DNA of 64,000 bases from contig NZ_SZVW01000001.1 in NCBI RefSeq assembly GCF_007655005.1, positions 372,001 through 436,000 of the forward strand. Direction: 5' to 3'. Made by a program: the position numbers and the translations under genes. The DNA is from Streptomyces tibetensis (GTDB taxonomy: Bacteria > Actinomycetota > Actinomycetes > Streptomycetales > Streptomycetaceae). Every line of letters begins with the position of its first letter. Position 1 is the first letter of the stretch. Shown in pieces: positions 9,630 to 17,751 of the stretch. The notes below the pieces were generated by a model. It saw only the letters and a list, made by a program, of their open reading frames with translations, searched no databases and had not been told where the DNA came from.

Positions 9630-12600
9630 TCATCGGCCGATCACGGCCGGCGAGCCGCCCTCGTCGCTGCCCCACACGTCCTCGTCCTCCGGCACCCACG
9701 ACTCGCGCTCGCGGTCGTCGGTCTGGGTCGCCGTCTGGCCGGGCGCCCCGGCTCCGCCCGCGCCGCCCATCGGCGGCAGGAACGGGGTGCCTCCACTGGT
9801 GATCACGTTCTCGCGCTCGTCGAGGAGCCCGCCTCCGGGGCGGCCGGGGCGGGGGGCCGCCCGGCGGTTGCTGACCACGTCGTCGCTGTCGATCACGTTG
9901 CGGACCCGTTCGGAGGCGCCGCCCTGGCCACCGCCGGCGCCGCCGCCTCCCGGCATCATCCCGGGGTTGAGGGGCATGCCGCCGCCTCCCGGTGTCCCGG
10001 GCTGGTTGCCTGTCTGGTTCCCGAGGCCGGCCGCCGTCTGGTTGCTGCCGTTGCCGAGCTGGTCACCTGGCGACTGGTACGGCTCCTGGTCCCACAACTC
10101 CCGCTCGTACGAGGACGGGTCGTACAGCGAATGGGAGTTGCCGCCTCCGCCGCCACCCCCGATGGTGCCGAGGTTGCCTCCGGGGTTCTGGTGCTGGGAG
10201 CCCGGGAGTGAGTCCCCCCCGTTCAGGTGCCCCGTGATCGTCTTGCCGTCCGGGTTGCTGATGGACGTACCGCCGGTGTCCGGATCGATCGTGGTGGTGC
10301 GGCCGTCCGGGTACTCCGTGACCACCTGCCCCCGGGAATCGATGTGCGACACGCTGCCGTCGGGGTTGTTGAGGATGTCCCCGGAGTTGAGCGGCCCGGA
10401 ACGCGTGTGCCCGTCCGGGTCGGTGATGCTGGAAGTCTGGTGGTCCGGATCGATCGTGGTCCTGTGACCGTCCGGGTACTCCGTGACCACCCGGCCGTGG
10501 GAGTCGATGTGCGACTCGCTCCCGCCAGGGTTGGTCAGTGAGTCGTCGCCGTTCACCGGACCGGTGATCGGGTCGTGCGACATCGGCGGCAGGTCACCGT
10601 GGTTCAGCTGCCCACTGCCTATGTGGTTGAGCGCCTGCTCCTGCTGCTTCTGGTACTCCCGCTGGCGCTGCTCGTACTCCTCCTGCGCCTGCTCCTGCTT
10701 GTGCTGCTGCTCTTCCTGATACTGCTGTTGCTGCTGCTGGTACTGGTCCTGCTTCTTCTGCGCCTCGGCCTGCTTCTGCTCGGCGTCCTTCTCGGCCTGA
10801 GCCTGCTTCTGCTCGGCCTCCTTCTCCTTCTGAGCCTGCTCCTTCTCGGCCTCGGCCTGCTTCTGCTCCTGCTCCTTCTGCAGTTGCTCCTGCTCTTGTT
10901 TCTGCTCCTTCTCCTGTTGCTCCTGCTTGGCCTCCTGCTCCTTCTGAAGGTGCTCCTGCTCCTCCTTCTGCTCCTTCTGAAGCTGCTCCTGCTCCTTCTG
11001 CTGCTTCTCCTGGAGCTGCTCCTGCTCCTTCTGCTTGGCCTCGGCCTCCTGCTCCTTGTGAGCCTGTTCCTTCTGGAGCTGCTCCTGCTCTTTCTGCTGC
11101 TGCTCCTGGAGCTGCTCCTGCTTCTTCTCCTGTTCCTTCTGGAGCTGCTCCTGCTCCTTCTGCTGCTGCTCCTGGAGCTGCTTCTGCTCCTGCTCCTGCT
11201 TCTTCTGGAGCTGCTCCTGCTCCTTCTGCTTGGCGTCGGCTTCCTTCTCAGCCTGGGCCTGCTTCTGCTCCTGCTCCTTCTGAAGGTGCTCCTGCTTCTT
11301 CTCCTGCTCAGCCTGCTTGGCCTCCGCCTCCTTCTCCTTCTGAGCCTGCTCCTTCTCGGCCTCGGCCTGCTTCTGGTCCTGTTCCTTCTCGAGCTGGGCC
11401 TGCTTCTGCTCCTCCTCCTTCTCCGCCTGCGCCTGCTCCTGCTCCTGCTCCTTCTGAAGGTGCTCCTGCTTCTTCTCCTGCTCCGCCTGCTTCTGCTCCT
11501 GCTCCTTCTCCTGCTCCGCCTGCTTGGCCTCCGCCTCCTTCTCCTTCTGAGCCTGCTCCTTCTCGGCCTCGGCCTGCTTCTGGTCCTGTTCCTTCTGGAG
11601 CTGGGCCTGCTTCTGCTCCTGCTCCTTCTGCCTCTCGTCAGCCTCCTTCTCGGCCTCGGCCTGCTTCTGCTCGGCCTCCGCCTGCTTCTGGTCAGCCTCC
11701 TTCTCGGCCTGAGCCTGCTTCTGCTCGGCCTCCTGCTCCTTGGCCGCCTGCTGCTGCTCCTGCTCCTTCTCGTGCTCCGCCTGCTTCTGCTCCTGCTCCT
11801 TCGGCCTCTCGTCAGCCTCCTTCTCGGCCTCGGCCTGCTTCTGCTCGGCCTCCGCCTGCTTCTGGTCAGCCTCCTTCTCGGCCTGAGCCTGCTTCTGCTC
11901 GGCCTCCTGCTCCTTGGCCGCCTGCTGCTGCTCCTGCTCCTTCTCGTGCTCCGCCTGCTTCTGCTCCTGCTCCTTCTGCTTGGCGTCAGCTTCCTTCTCC
12001 GCCGCGGCCTGCTTCTGCTCCTGCTCCTTCTCCTTCTGCTCCTGTTCCTTCTTCGCCCGTTGCTGCTCGCCCCTCTGCTGGGCCATCACACCGGCCTGGG
12101 CATGCTGTTGCTGCCGCTGGTACTCCTCCTGCTTCGTCTCCTGCTCGGCCTGCTTCTGCTCGGCCTCCTTCTCCTTCTGAGCCTGCTTCTGCTCCTGTTC
12201 CTTCTCCTTCGCCGCCTGCTTCTGCTCCTGCGCCTTCTGCTTGGCGTCGGCCTCCTGCTCCGCCGCGGCCTGCTTCTGCTCCTGCTCCGGCTGCTTGGCG
12301 TCGGCCTCCTTCTCCGCCGCGGCCTGCTTCTGCTCCTGCTCCGGCTGCTTGGCGTCGGCCTCCTTCTCCGCCGCGGCCTGCTTCTGCTCCTGCTCCTGCT
12401 GCTGCTGCTCCTGCTTCTTCTCCTGCTCGGCCTGCTTCTGCTCGGCCTCCTTCTCCTTCTGAGCCTGCTTCTGCTCCTGTTCCTTCTGCTTCTCGTCAGC
12501 CTCTTTCTCAGCCTCGGCTTGCTTCTGCTCCTGCTCCTGCTCCTTCTGGCCAGCCTCCTTCTCGGCCTGAGCCTGCTTCTGCTCGGCCTCCTTCTCCTTC

Positions 12601-14498
12601 GCCGCCTGCTTCTGCTCCTGCTCCTTCTGCTTCGCGTCGGCCTCCTTCTCCGCCGCGGCCTGCTTCTGCTCCTGCTCTTTCTCCTTCGCCGCAGCCTTGG
12701 CCTCGGCCTCCTTCTCCTTCTCGCCGGCCTCCTTCTCCGCCGCGGCCTGCTTCTGCTCCTGCTCTTTCTCCTTCGCCGCAGCCTTGGCCTCGGCCTCCTT
12801 CTCCTTCTCGCCGGCCTCCTTCTCCGCCGCGGCCTGCTTCTGCTCCTGCTCTTTCTCCTTCGCCGCAGCCTTGGCCTCGGCCTCCTTCTCCTTCTCGCCG
12901 GCCTCCTTCTCCGCCGCGGCCTGCTTCTGCTCCTGTTCCTTCTCCTTCGCCGCCTGCTTCTGCTCCTGTTCCTTCTGCTTGGCGTCGGCCTCCTTCTCCG
13001 CCGCGGCCTGCTTCTGCTCCTGTTCCTTCTCCTTCGCCGCAGCCTTGGCCTCGGCCTCCTTCTCCTTCTGGTCGGCCTTCTTCTCGGCCTTGGCCTGCTT
13101 GTCCTCCCACTCCTTCTCTTTCCGGGCGGCGGCGGCCTCGGCCTTCTCCTGCTTCTCCTCCCACTCCTTCTTCTCCTTGGCCGCGTCGGCCTCAGCCTTT
13201 TTCTTGTCCCGCTCCGCGTCCGCCTTCTCTTTGTCGGCCTTGTCGTCCTCGTAGCCCTTGGACAGACTGTCGCCCCCGCTCGACGTCCTGATTGTGCCGA
13301 CGTCGAAGTTCGCGGGGCTCCACGCGTCGTGCACGGCCGTCAGCGAGTCGGCGGCCTTGTCGATCAGGTATTTCTTGACGGAATCCATCCACCGGTCCAC
13401 CGCCGCCTGGCCTACTGCCTTCCAGGTGTCAATGTTGTACAGCGGGCCGTAGCTGTGGCCGTCACCATCGACGGCGTCCTGCTTGAAATGTTCGGTGGCA
13501 TGGTAGGTGACTCTGGTCGTCCCGCGCGCAGAAGTGTGCACCTTGTAGGTGATGTTCTGGATGTTGGAATCCCACGTATTCTTCATGATCTCCGTCAGCA
13601 GGTCGGAGAGAAAGCTCAGCGGGTTACCATGGCGAATTTCCCACCAGGCCCAGTGCTGCTGAAGTTTCCGGGCCTCCCTCTGGAGCACATCACGTGCGTC
13701 CCGGATGGCGTCGCCCGGCACCGACCCCGTACTACCCTTGCGCAGGCTTTCGGCGTAGTCCTCGTACTGCTTGTTCAGCTTGTGGATGAGGTCCCAGAAG
13801 ACGCCGGCCGCCGTGCCCTTCCACTTTTCGTTCTCCTCTACCCCGACCTGCTTGTGCCATTTCTCCAGTTCCTTCAGGCGGTCGACGTAGAACTGGGCGA
13901 CGCGGTCGAAGGCGTCGGCCGCCCTGTCGAAGGACGCCAGCTCGACGACCTGATCGGGGGGGACGTCGATTCCGTTCCACTCGAAGTCACGCGTGCCTTC
14001 GTCCCTGTCGAGCAGGGCCTCAAGGGCCCGGCCCGTTCCGTAGGCGTACTGCGTGTGCTTCTCCGTGTCGTACGTCGTCCCTTTGTCCGTGTCCTTGAAG
14101 TCCCCGTCGAGCCTGGTCTCGCTCTTGCCTCCCTCCAACACACCTTTGACCACCCCGTCCTCCTGACTGAAGGCGCCCAGGAGCGTGAACCTGGCCTTGT
14201 AGTACGAGATTTCGTCTCCGGCCGCGTCCTCGCCGGAGTCATACCCGTTCCCCGTCTTGTAGAAGGGGATCACGAAGTTGGTGTTGTTTATGTTTTGCCC
14301 CGCGTTTTCGCCGATCCATTCGAGGTCATCCGGATCGACGTAGTCGACCTTTCCCTGCCTGGTGATCTCCACCTTCATCAGCGGGATGTCCTCGTTGCCC
14401 TTCCATTCCTTGAACAGCTCTTCGATCGTCGGCGCTGCGTAACCGGTGAAGAGTTTCACCGTCTTCTGCCAAAGGTCGCTGCTGCTGGAAAACGGCAC
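9630..14498 (-). CDS. AAWKG-type ESX-associated protein with about 870-residue Lys/Glu/Gln coiled coil
   Basis: This encodes 1622 aa from GTG 14498, with GGAGG about eight bases upstream. Residues 1-400 form a globular region beginning SSSSDLWQKTVKLFTGYAAP; within it ENEKWKGTAAGVFWDL carries a W-x-G motif in a helical setting, as in Streptomyces proteins named AAWKG family. Residues about 413-1285 are almost only K, E, Q and A in short repeats such as EKEAEAKAAAKEKEQEQKQA, predicting a very long coiled coil. Residues about 1310-1430 hold two copies of a unit containing VVTEYPDG and TTIDPD, like YD/RHS-type short repeats. The rest is Gly/Pro-rich and acidic. It lies between the ESX machinery genes and the giant toxin-like gene, suggesting a secreted or surface structural partner. 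The long Leu-rich frame on the other strand is a mirror of this composition and is not a gene. Confidence 0.85.
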   Translation of the reverse strand: MPFSSSSDLWQKTVKLFTGYAAPTIEELFKEWKGNEDIPLMKVEITRQGKVDYVDPDDLEWIGENAGQNINNTNFVIPFYKTGNGYDSGEDAAGDEISYYKARFTLLGAFSQEDGVVKGVLEGGKSETRLDGDFKDTDKGTTYDTEKHTQYAYGTGRALEALLDRDEGTRDFEWNGIDVPPDQVVELASFDRAADAFDRVAQFYVDRLKELEKWHKQVGVEENEKWKGTAAGVFWDLIHKLNKQYEDYAESLRKGSTGSVPGDAIRDARDVLQREARKLQQHWAWWEIRHGNPLSFLSDLLTEIMKNTWDSNIQNITYKVHTSARGTTRVTYHATEHFKQDAVDGDGHSYGPLYNIDTWKAVGQAAVDRWMDSVKKYLIDKAADSLTAVHDAWSPANFDVGTIRTSSGGDSLSKGYEDDKADKEKADAERDKKKAEADAAKEKKEWEEKQEKAEAAAARKEKEWEDKQAKAEKKADQKEKEAEAKAAAKEKEQEQKQAAAEKEADAKQKEQEQKQAAKEKEQEQKQAAAEKEAGEKEKEAEAKAAAKEKEQEQKQAAAEKEAGEKEKEAEAKAAAKEKEQEQKQAAAEKEAGEKEKEAEAKAAAKEKEQEQKQAAAEKEADAKQKEQEQKQAAKEKEAEQKQAQAEKEAGQKEQEQEQKQAEAEKEADEKQKEQEQKQAQKEKEAEQKQAEQEKKQEQQQQEQEQKQAAAEKEADAKQPEQEQKQAAAEKEADAKQPEQEQKQAAAEQEADAKQKAQEQKQAAKEKEQEQKQAQKEKEAEQKQAEQETKQEEYQRQQQHAQAGVMAQQRGEQQRAKKEQEQKEKEQEQKQAAAEKEADAKQKEQEQKQAEHEKEQEQQQAAKEQEAEQKQAQAEKEADQKQAEAEQKQAEAEKEADERPKEQEQKQAEHEKEQEQQQAAKEQEAEQKQAQAEKEADQKQAEAEQKQAEAEKEADERQKEQEQKQAQLQKEQDQKQAEAEKEQAQKEKEAEAKQAEQEKEQEQKQAEQEKKQEHLQKEQEQEQAQAEKEEEQKQAQLEKEQDQKQAEAEKEQAQKEKEAEAKQAEQEKKQEHLQKEQEQKQAQAEKEADAKQKEQEQLQKKQEQEQKQLQEQQQKEQEQLQKEQEKKQEQLQEQQQKEQEQLQKEQAHKEQEAEAKQKEQEQLQEKQQKEQEQLQKEQKEEQEHLQKEQEAKQEQQEKEQKQEQEQLQKEQEQKQAEAEKEQAQKEKEAEQKQAQAEKDAEQKQAEAQKKQDQYQQQQQQYQEEQQHKQEQAQEEYEQRQREYQKQQEQALNHIGSGQLNHGDLPPMSHDPITGPVNGDDSLTNPGGSESHIDSHGRVVTEYPDGHRTTIDPDHQTSSITDPDGHTRSGPLNSGDILNNPDGSVSHIDSRGQVVTEYPDGRTTTIDPDTGGTSISNPDGKTITGHLNGGDSLPGSQHQNPGGNLGTIGGGGGGGNSHSLYDPSSYERELWDQEPYQSPGDQLGNGSNQTAAGLGNQTGNQPGTPGGGGMPLNPGMMPGGGGAGGGQGGASERVRNVIDSDDVVSNRRAAPRPGRPGGGLLDERENVITSGGTPFLPPMGGAGGAGAPGQTATQTDDRERESWVPEDEDVWGSDEGGSPAVIGR
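10640..13260 (-). repeat. Long low-complexity coding repeat (coiled-coil region)
   Basis: About 2.6 kb of short imperfect repeats, on the plus strand alternating CTGCTCCTG- and GCCTCCTTC-like blocks, encodes the Lys/Glu/Gln coiled coil. Some blocks are locally near-identical, for example three copies of the unit encoding EADAKQPEQEQKQAAA near 12240-12390 and copies encoding AGEKEKEAEAKAAAKEKEQ near 12680-12920. Such a tract is prone to length change and misassembly, so copy numbers should be taken as approximate. Confidence 0.85.
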
Positions 14499-14590
14499 GG
14501 CGACGCCTCCATCGGGCGGGGGGAACGAGGGGGGTGGGGTACTGCGGTGTTCAGCCGGGACGGCTACGGCTCACGTGGCGTCATGGTTCT

Positions 14591-15103
14591 TCAGCGTGAT
14601 TCGCTGCCACCGCCACTGTCCCCGCCGGAGCCGGACCCCGCGGAGCCTCCGCCGGAGCCCGACCGCGCGGAGGCCAGGTCGTCGTCCACGTCTTCGAGGG
14701 GGTCGAGGATCTTCTCGCCGTCGATCTTGCCCAGGCTGGCGCCCTGGGTCTTCAGCAACTTGTGGACGGTCTCCCGAAGGTTGTCCTCGAGGTCGCCGAA
14801 GAGGACCTGCTGCTGCTCGATCATCTCCACGATCTGGTCGATGAGTTCACTCACGACCCCGCGCAGGTTGTCCCCGTTGCTCTCCTCGTCGTGAGCCATG
14901 AAGCCGATCGTGAGGGGCAGTTGCGTCCCCGGGGGGACGTGCGCACCCTCCCACTGATGCGGGTTGTTCTTCTTCAGGCTGCTCACCGCGGGGATTTCCC
15001 CCCTGTCCTGGAGGATCTTCTTCAGCTCATCCTGAAAGCCCAGCACATCGTGGTTGATGAAGTGTTCCATCCACTTCTTGTCCAACTGGATCGGTTCAGC
15101 CAT
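14591..15103 (-). CDS. Small ESX-locus protein of unknown function
   Basis: This encodes 170 aa from ATG 15103, with GGAGGGG just upstream; longer upstream starts would add a basic tail without a ribosome site. The protein begins MAEPIQLDKKWMEHFINHDV, then has a central helical part (GVVSELIDQIVEMIEQQQVL, residues about 85-105) and ends in a Gly/Ser tail. It lacks a signal peptide and membrane segment. Size, helical content and position between the WXG100 genes and the AAWKG gene suggest an ESX substrate-like or chaperone-like protein; I do not recognise the family. Its ribosome site overlaps the stop of a 39-codon frame upstream, so translation may be coupled to it. Confidence 0.75.
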   Translation of the reverse strand: MAEPIQLDKKWMEHFINHDVLGFQDELKKILQDRGEIPAVSSLKKNNPHQWEGAHVPPGTQLPLTIGFMAHDEESNGDNLRGVVSELIDQIVEMIEQQQVLFGDLEDNLRETVHKLLKTQGASLGKIDGEKILDPLEDVDDDLASARSGSGGGSAGSGSGGDSGGGSESR

Positions 15104-15116
15104 CTCTTCGCCCCTC

Positions 15117-15236
15117 CTACGCCATCGCTCTCGTGGACGTCCTGCGCCGCACCCGGCGGCCCCGCCCCTGCGTGTCACTCCGCGGGCTGCCCTGGCTGTT
15201 CAGCACGCTGGTGGGTGTCGGGGAATCGACTGACAC
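15117..15236 (-). CDS. 39-codon ORF behind a duplicated WXG100 leader (doubtful gene)
   Basis: A GTG at 15236 is preceded by AAAGAGGTACGTGC, nearly the same leader as the WXG100 gene starting at 15700 (AAAGAGGTACGTGCC before ATGTCA). Both starts are followed by TCA, and the resemblance fades after a few codons. The frame ends at TAG 15117-15119, inside the ribosome site of the next gene. The product (SVDSPTPTSVLNSQGS, then Arg-rich) has no WXG100 features. The likeliest reading is a relic of a duplicated esx gene whose start still couples translation into the 170-aa gene. A real short peptide is possible but unsupported. Confidence 0.3.
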   Translation of the reverse strand: MSVDSPTPTSVLNSQGSPRSDTQGRGRRVRRRTSTRAMA

Positions 15237-15376
15237 AGCACGTACCTCTTTCCTCGCTGAGGGAGTTGTCTGCGGGGATCACCTGTGGGGGGTGTTACCT
15301 GCGGATGTCCTGTGCCGAAGCGGGCGGCCGCCCACGTGTGTCACCGCGCAGACAGCCGCCCGTACCACACCGCGCC

Positions 15377-15700
15377 TCAGCGACCGATCCTTACGCTTTC
15401 CCAACTGGCCGTGAGATTCCGCTGGTTGGCCCGGTAGTCGTCGCCGATGCGTTCGAGCAGGCCCGAATGGCTCTGGAGGAGCTGCCTCATGTTGTCGACA
15501 GCCTGGTTCCACTTCGCCTGCTTCTCGACGTAGACCTGCTGGTCGTCACCTTCCCAGCTGGCGATGAACGGCTTCAGGTGCTCTTCGAGCTGATCGAGGA
15601 CCTTCGCGATGTTCTGCGTCTGCAGAATCATGTCCTGAGCCGCGTTGTCGGTTCCGTTGAACTCGACGTAGATGTGCCCGTCGGAGAAGTCCATTGACAT
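15377..15700 (-). CDS. WXG100-family protein (EsxA/EsxB-like)
   Basis: This encodes 107 aa from ATG 15700, with AGAGG eight bases upstream. Helix-turn-helix layout is clear: helix 1 (QDMILQTQNIAKVLDQLEEH), a turn with SWEGDDQQVY carrying the W-x-G motif near residue 48, and helix 2 (EKQAKWNQAVDNMRQLLQSH). Length and central WXG are typical of WXG100 substrates, which leave through the EccC channel as dimers. There is no signal peptide. It follows a second WXG100-like gene 76 bases upstream, so the two probably form the heterodimer of this system. The tail after helix 2 (RNLTASWESVRIGR) lacks an obvious YxxxD/E signal, so the partner may carry the export signal. Confidence 0.9.
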   Translation of the reverse strand: MSMDFSDGHIYVEFNGTDNAAQDMILQTQNIAKVLDQLEEHLKPFIASWEGDDQQVYVEKQAKWNQAVDNMRQLLQSHSGLLERIGDDYRANQRNLTASWESVRIGR

Positions 15701-15776
15701 GGCACGTACCTCTTTTCACTGCGAGGGCATACGGGGGGATCGGGACGGCACCGGGTGTCCGGCACCGGGGTTTCGC

Positions 15777-16112
15777 TCAGCCGCGCAGCGAGTCGAAGAT
15801 CGACTGCGCCTGCGAGAACTCCTGGTCGACGGCTTCCTGCTGCGAACCCTGCGTCAGGTTGTTCTGCCGGAGCGTCTCGTTCAGCGTGCTGATGACGTCG
15901 TTGAGGTTCTTCGAGATGACTTCAGCCTGGTCGTCCCACTGCTGCAATAGCTCCTGGTACTTCTTGCCGTCGCTGCCCCCGTAGGAATTGCCCAAGTTCA
16001 TCTTCGTGTTCTCGACGTCCTGGCGGCAGACCTGGATGTTACTGAACGCCTCTTCCGTGGAAGAGATTCCGTTACGGGTTGCGCTCTCTTCTGACCTCGT
16101 CAGTCCTGGCAC
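15777..16112 (-). CDS. WXG100-like partner protein with degenerate WXG
   Basis: This encodes 111 aa from GTG 16112, with GAAGGGG about six bases upstream. It has two long helices: residues about 18-45 (AFSNIQVCRQDVENTKMNLG) and residues about 53-90 (KKYQELLQQWDDQAEVISKN). At the turn, where WXG is expected, it reads SYGGSDGKKY, so the Trp is replaced. Such degenerate partners are common in WXG100 heterodimers. It is the first small-protein gene of the esx pair and sits 149 bases downstream of eccB. That gap is AT-richer than its surroundings and could hold a separate promoter for the esx genes. Confidence 0.85.
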   Translation of the reverse strand: MPGLTRSEESATRNGISSTEEAFSNIQVCRQDVENTKMNLGNSYGGSDGKKYQELLQQWDDQAEVISKNLNDVISTLNETLRQNNLTQGSQQEAVDQEFSQAQSIFDSLRG

Positions 16113-16261
16113 GAAAAGCCCCTTCGACTACTGTTGGGTATGGCCCATCCAACGCGATGCTATGGAGTGGTGAACAGCGTTAGCAACCGTTTCTCCTGAA
16201 AATTCACCTCACAATTGTCGATGTCACTTGGTGTCAGAATGCGAATGACGGTGAAATCCCG

Positions 16262-17713
16262 TCAATTCTTCGTTTCACAGTGTGGGGCCGAGGATGTGCT
16301 CCGTCCCGCGCTCGCCGCCTGCGGAGTCAGGTCCGGGCCCGTCGGCAGCATGGCCAGCAGCGCGGACGGAAGGGCCTGCGCCTCGCCCTCGCCGTATCCC
16401 AGCGCTTTCAGTGAATCGGCCACGGGCAGCCGGTATTTCATTCCGGTGTCCGTCACCAGGTAGAGCGTGTTGCCGACTTCGCCGCCGCCCGCGCCCAGTA
16501 CGTGCACGAGCGCGCCGCCGCCCGGCCGTACCGTGACCCGGTTGACCGTCACGCATGCCGGGACGAGCCCGTCCGGTGGAGCCTGTGTGGTCGGGCCGAG
16601 GTCCTGGTCACGGATCAGGGTCACGCTCACCCGCGTACCGTCGCTCCCGGACTCGACTCCGACGCAGGGTGTCCGTCCGGGGCCGAGGTCCACCGGTTCC
16701 GGTGGAGTGGCCGGCTGTCGTTTGGCCGTCTCCGTCTCCGGTGTGTCCGGGGCCAGATGGCCGCTCAGCACGCCGGCGCCGAGGCTCGCGGCCGACACCA
16801 CTCCGCCCGGATACGCCTTCCGTTCGGTGTCCGGATCGCCGAGGGCCAGCGCCGCGCCGGTGGCGGTCAGCGGGGCGAGGCCCTCCTTGCGCAGCAGGTA
16901 GTAGCGGGCGGTGCCGCCCGGCGCGGCGACCTTGAAGACCTGGCCGATCCGGGTCTGGAGCCCGCCCAGTTCAGGACCCTGCCCGCCCCGGCCAGGCACG
17001 TCCGGCGGGGTCAGGTCGGGGCCCGCGGGCAGGGAGTTGAGGAACGCGGCCGAGACCCGCACCGGTGTGGTGGAGCCGTAGCCGAGCGCCTCGGCGGCGT
17101 TGGCCTTGCGGTCGAGCCGCAGTCTGCGGCCCTGCCACACCAGGTAGTCGTCCTTGTCGGGCCCCGTGACCAGCAGCCCCTGCCCGGACTTCAGTCCCGC
17201 GCCGTCGGCCTTGGCGCCCACGGCCACGGTGGTGCCGGTCGCACCGCCGGCGTTCCCGGAGCACACCTGCCACGGGTCACTGGTCAACCTGTCGTTGCCC
17301 GGCGGCTCGTCGGGGGCGCCGGGGATGCCGACCGGCGAGCCGTGCGGGGTGCCGCGCAGCGACTTGCTCCCGATGGTCATGACCTTCATCTGGTCACCGG
17401 CGAGCAACTTCGCCGAGGTGTAGTTGCGCACCGGGCGCAGCCGTCCGCCCAAGTACATGTAGTGGGTGCCGGTCTCCTTGTTGACGACCAGCGTGCCCGG
17501 GTCCCGCCAGGAACTCTTCGTGCCGGGCTTGAGCAGACCGAAGACGAACGACCCGGCCAGGAGCAGGACCGCGATGAGGATGCTGATGGTCACGGCCCGG
17601 TTGGTCCTGCCCTGGGGGCTCTCCGGGGCGTCCGGGTCGGCGCGCAGCATGGCGGAGGTCAGCCGCCCCATGACGAACATGTGCGCCTGGACCTGGTCCC
17701 GCTTCGTCTGCAC
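16262..17713 (-). CDS. eccB: EccB, type VII secretion membrane component
   Basis: This encodes 483 aa from GTG 17713, with GGGAG about seven bases upstream. The start MQTKRDQVQAHMFVMGRLTS and the segment LRADPDAPESPQGRT, followed by one membrane helix (residues about 40-61, ISILIAVLLLAGSFVFGLL), are typical of EccB. The rest is periplasmic or extracellular, with repeated structural units containing YLGGRLRPVRNYTSAKLL and VPACVTVNRV. EccB joins EccC, EccD and usually EccE in the core membrane complex. Length matches the family (about 480-500 aa). It lies 38 bases downstream of eccD on the same strand. Confidence 0.95.
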   Translation of the reverse strand: MQTKRDQVQAHMFVMGRLTSAMLRADPDAPESPQGRTNRAVTISILIAVLLLAGSFVFGLLKPGTKSSWRDPGTLVVNKETGTHYMYLGGRLRPVRNYTSAKLLAGDQMKVMTIGSKSLRGTPHGSPVGIPGAPDEPPGNDRLTSDPWQVCSGNAGGATGTTVAVGAKADGAGLKSGQGLLVTGPDKDDYLVWQGRRLRLDRKANAAEALGYGSTTPVRVSAAFLNSLPAGPDLTPPDVPGRGGQGPELGGLQTRIGQVFKVAAPGGTARYYLLRKEGLAPLTATGAALALGDPDTERKAYPGGVVSAASLGAGVLSGHLAPDTPETETAKRQPATPPEPVDLGPGRTPCVGVESGSDGTRVSVTLIRDQDLGPTTQAPPDGLVPACVTVNRVTVRPGGGALVHVLGAGGGEVGNTLYLVTDTGMKYRLPVADSLKALGYGEGEAQALPSALLAMLPTGPDLTPQAASAGRSTSSAPHCETKN

Positions 17714-17751
17714 CGGTCACTCCCTTCCGCGGCCCGTCTTGTTCACGCCGC

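Noticed and set aside
10575..14894. A 1439-codon plus-strand frame made mostly of Leu
   Set aside because: It is the complement of the Lys/Glu/Gln coiled-coil coding sequence; poly-Leu of that length with no start signal is an artefact of codon composition.
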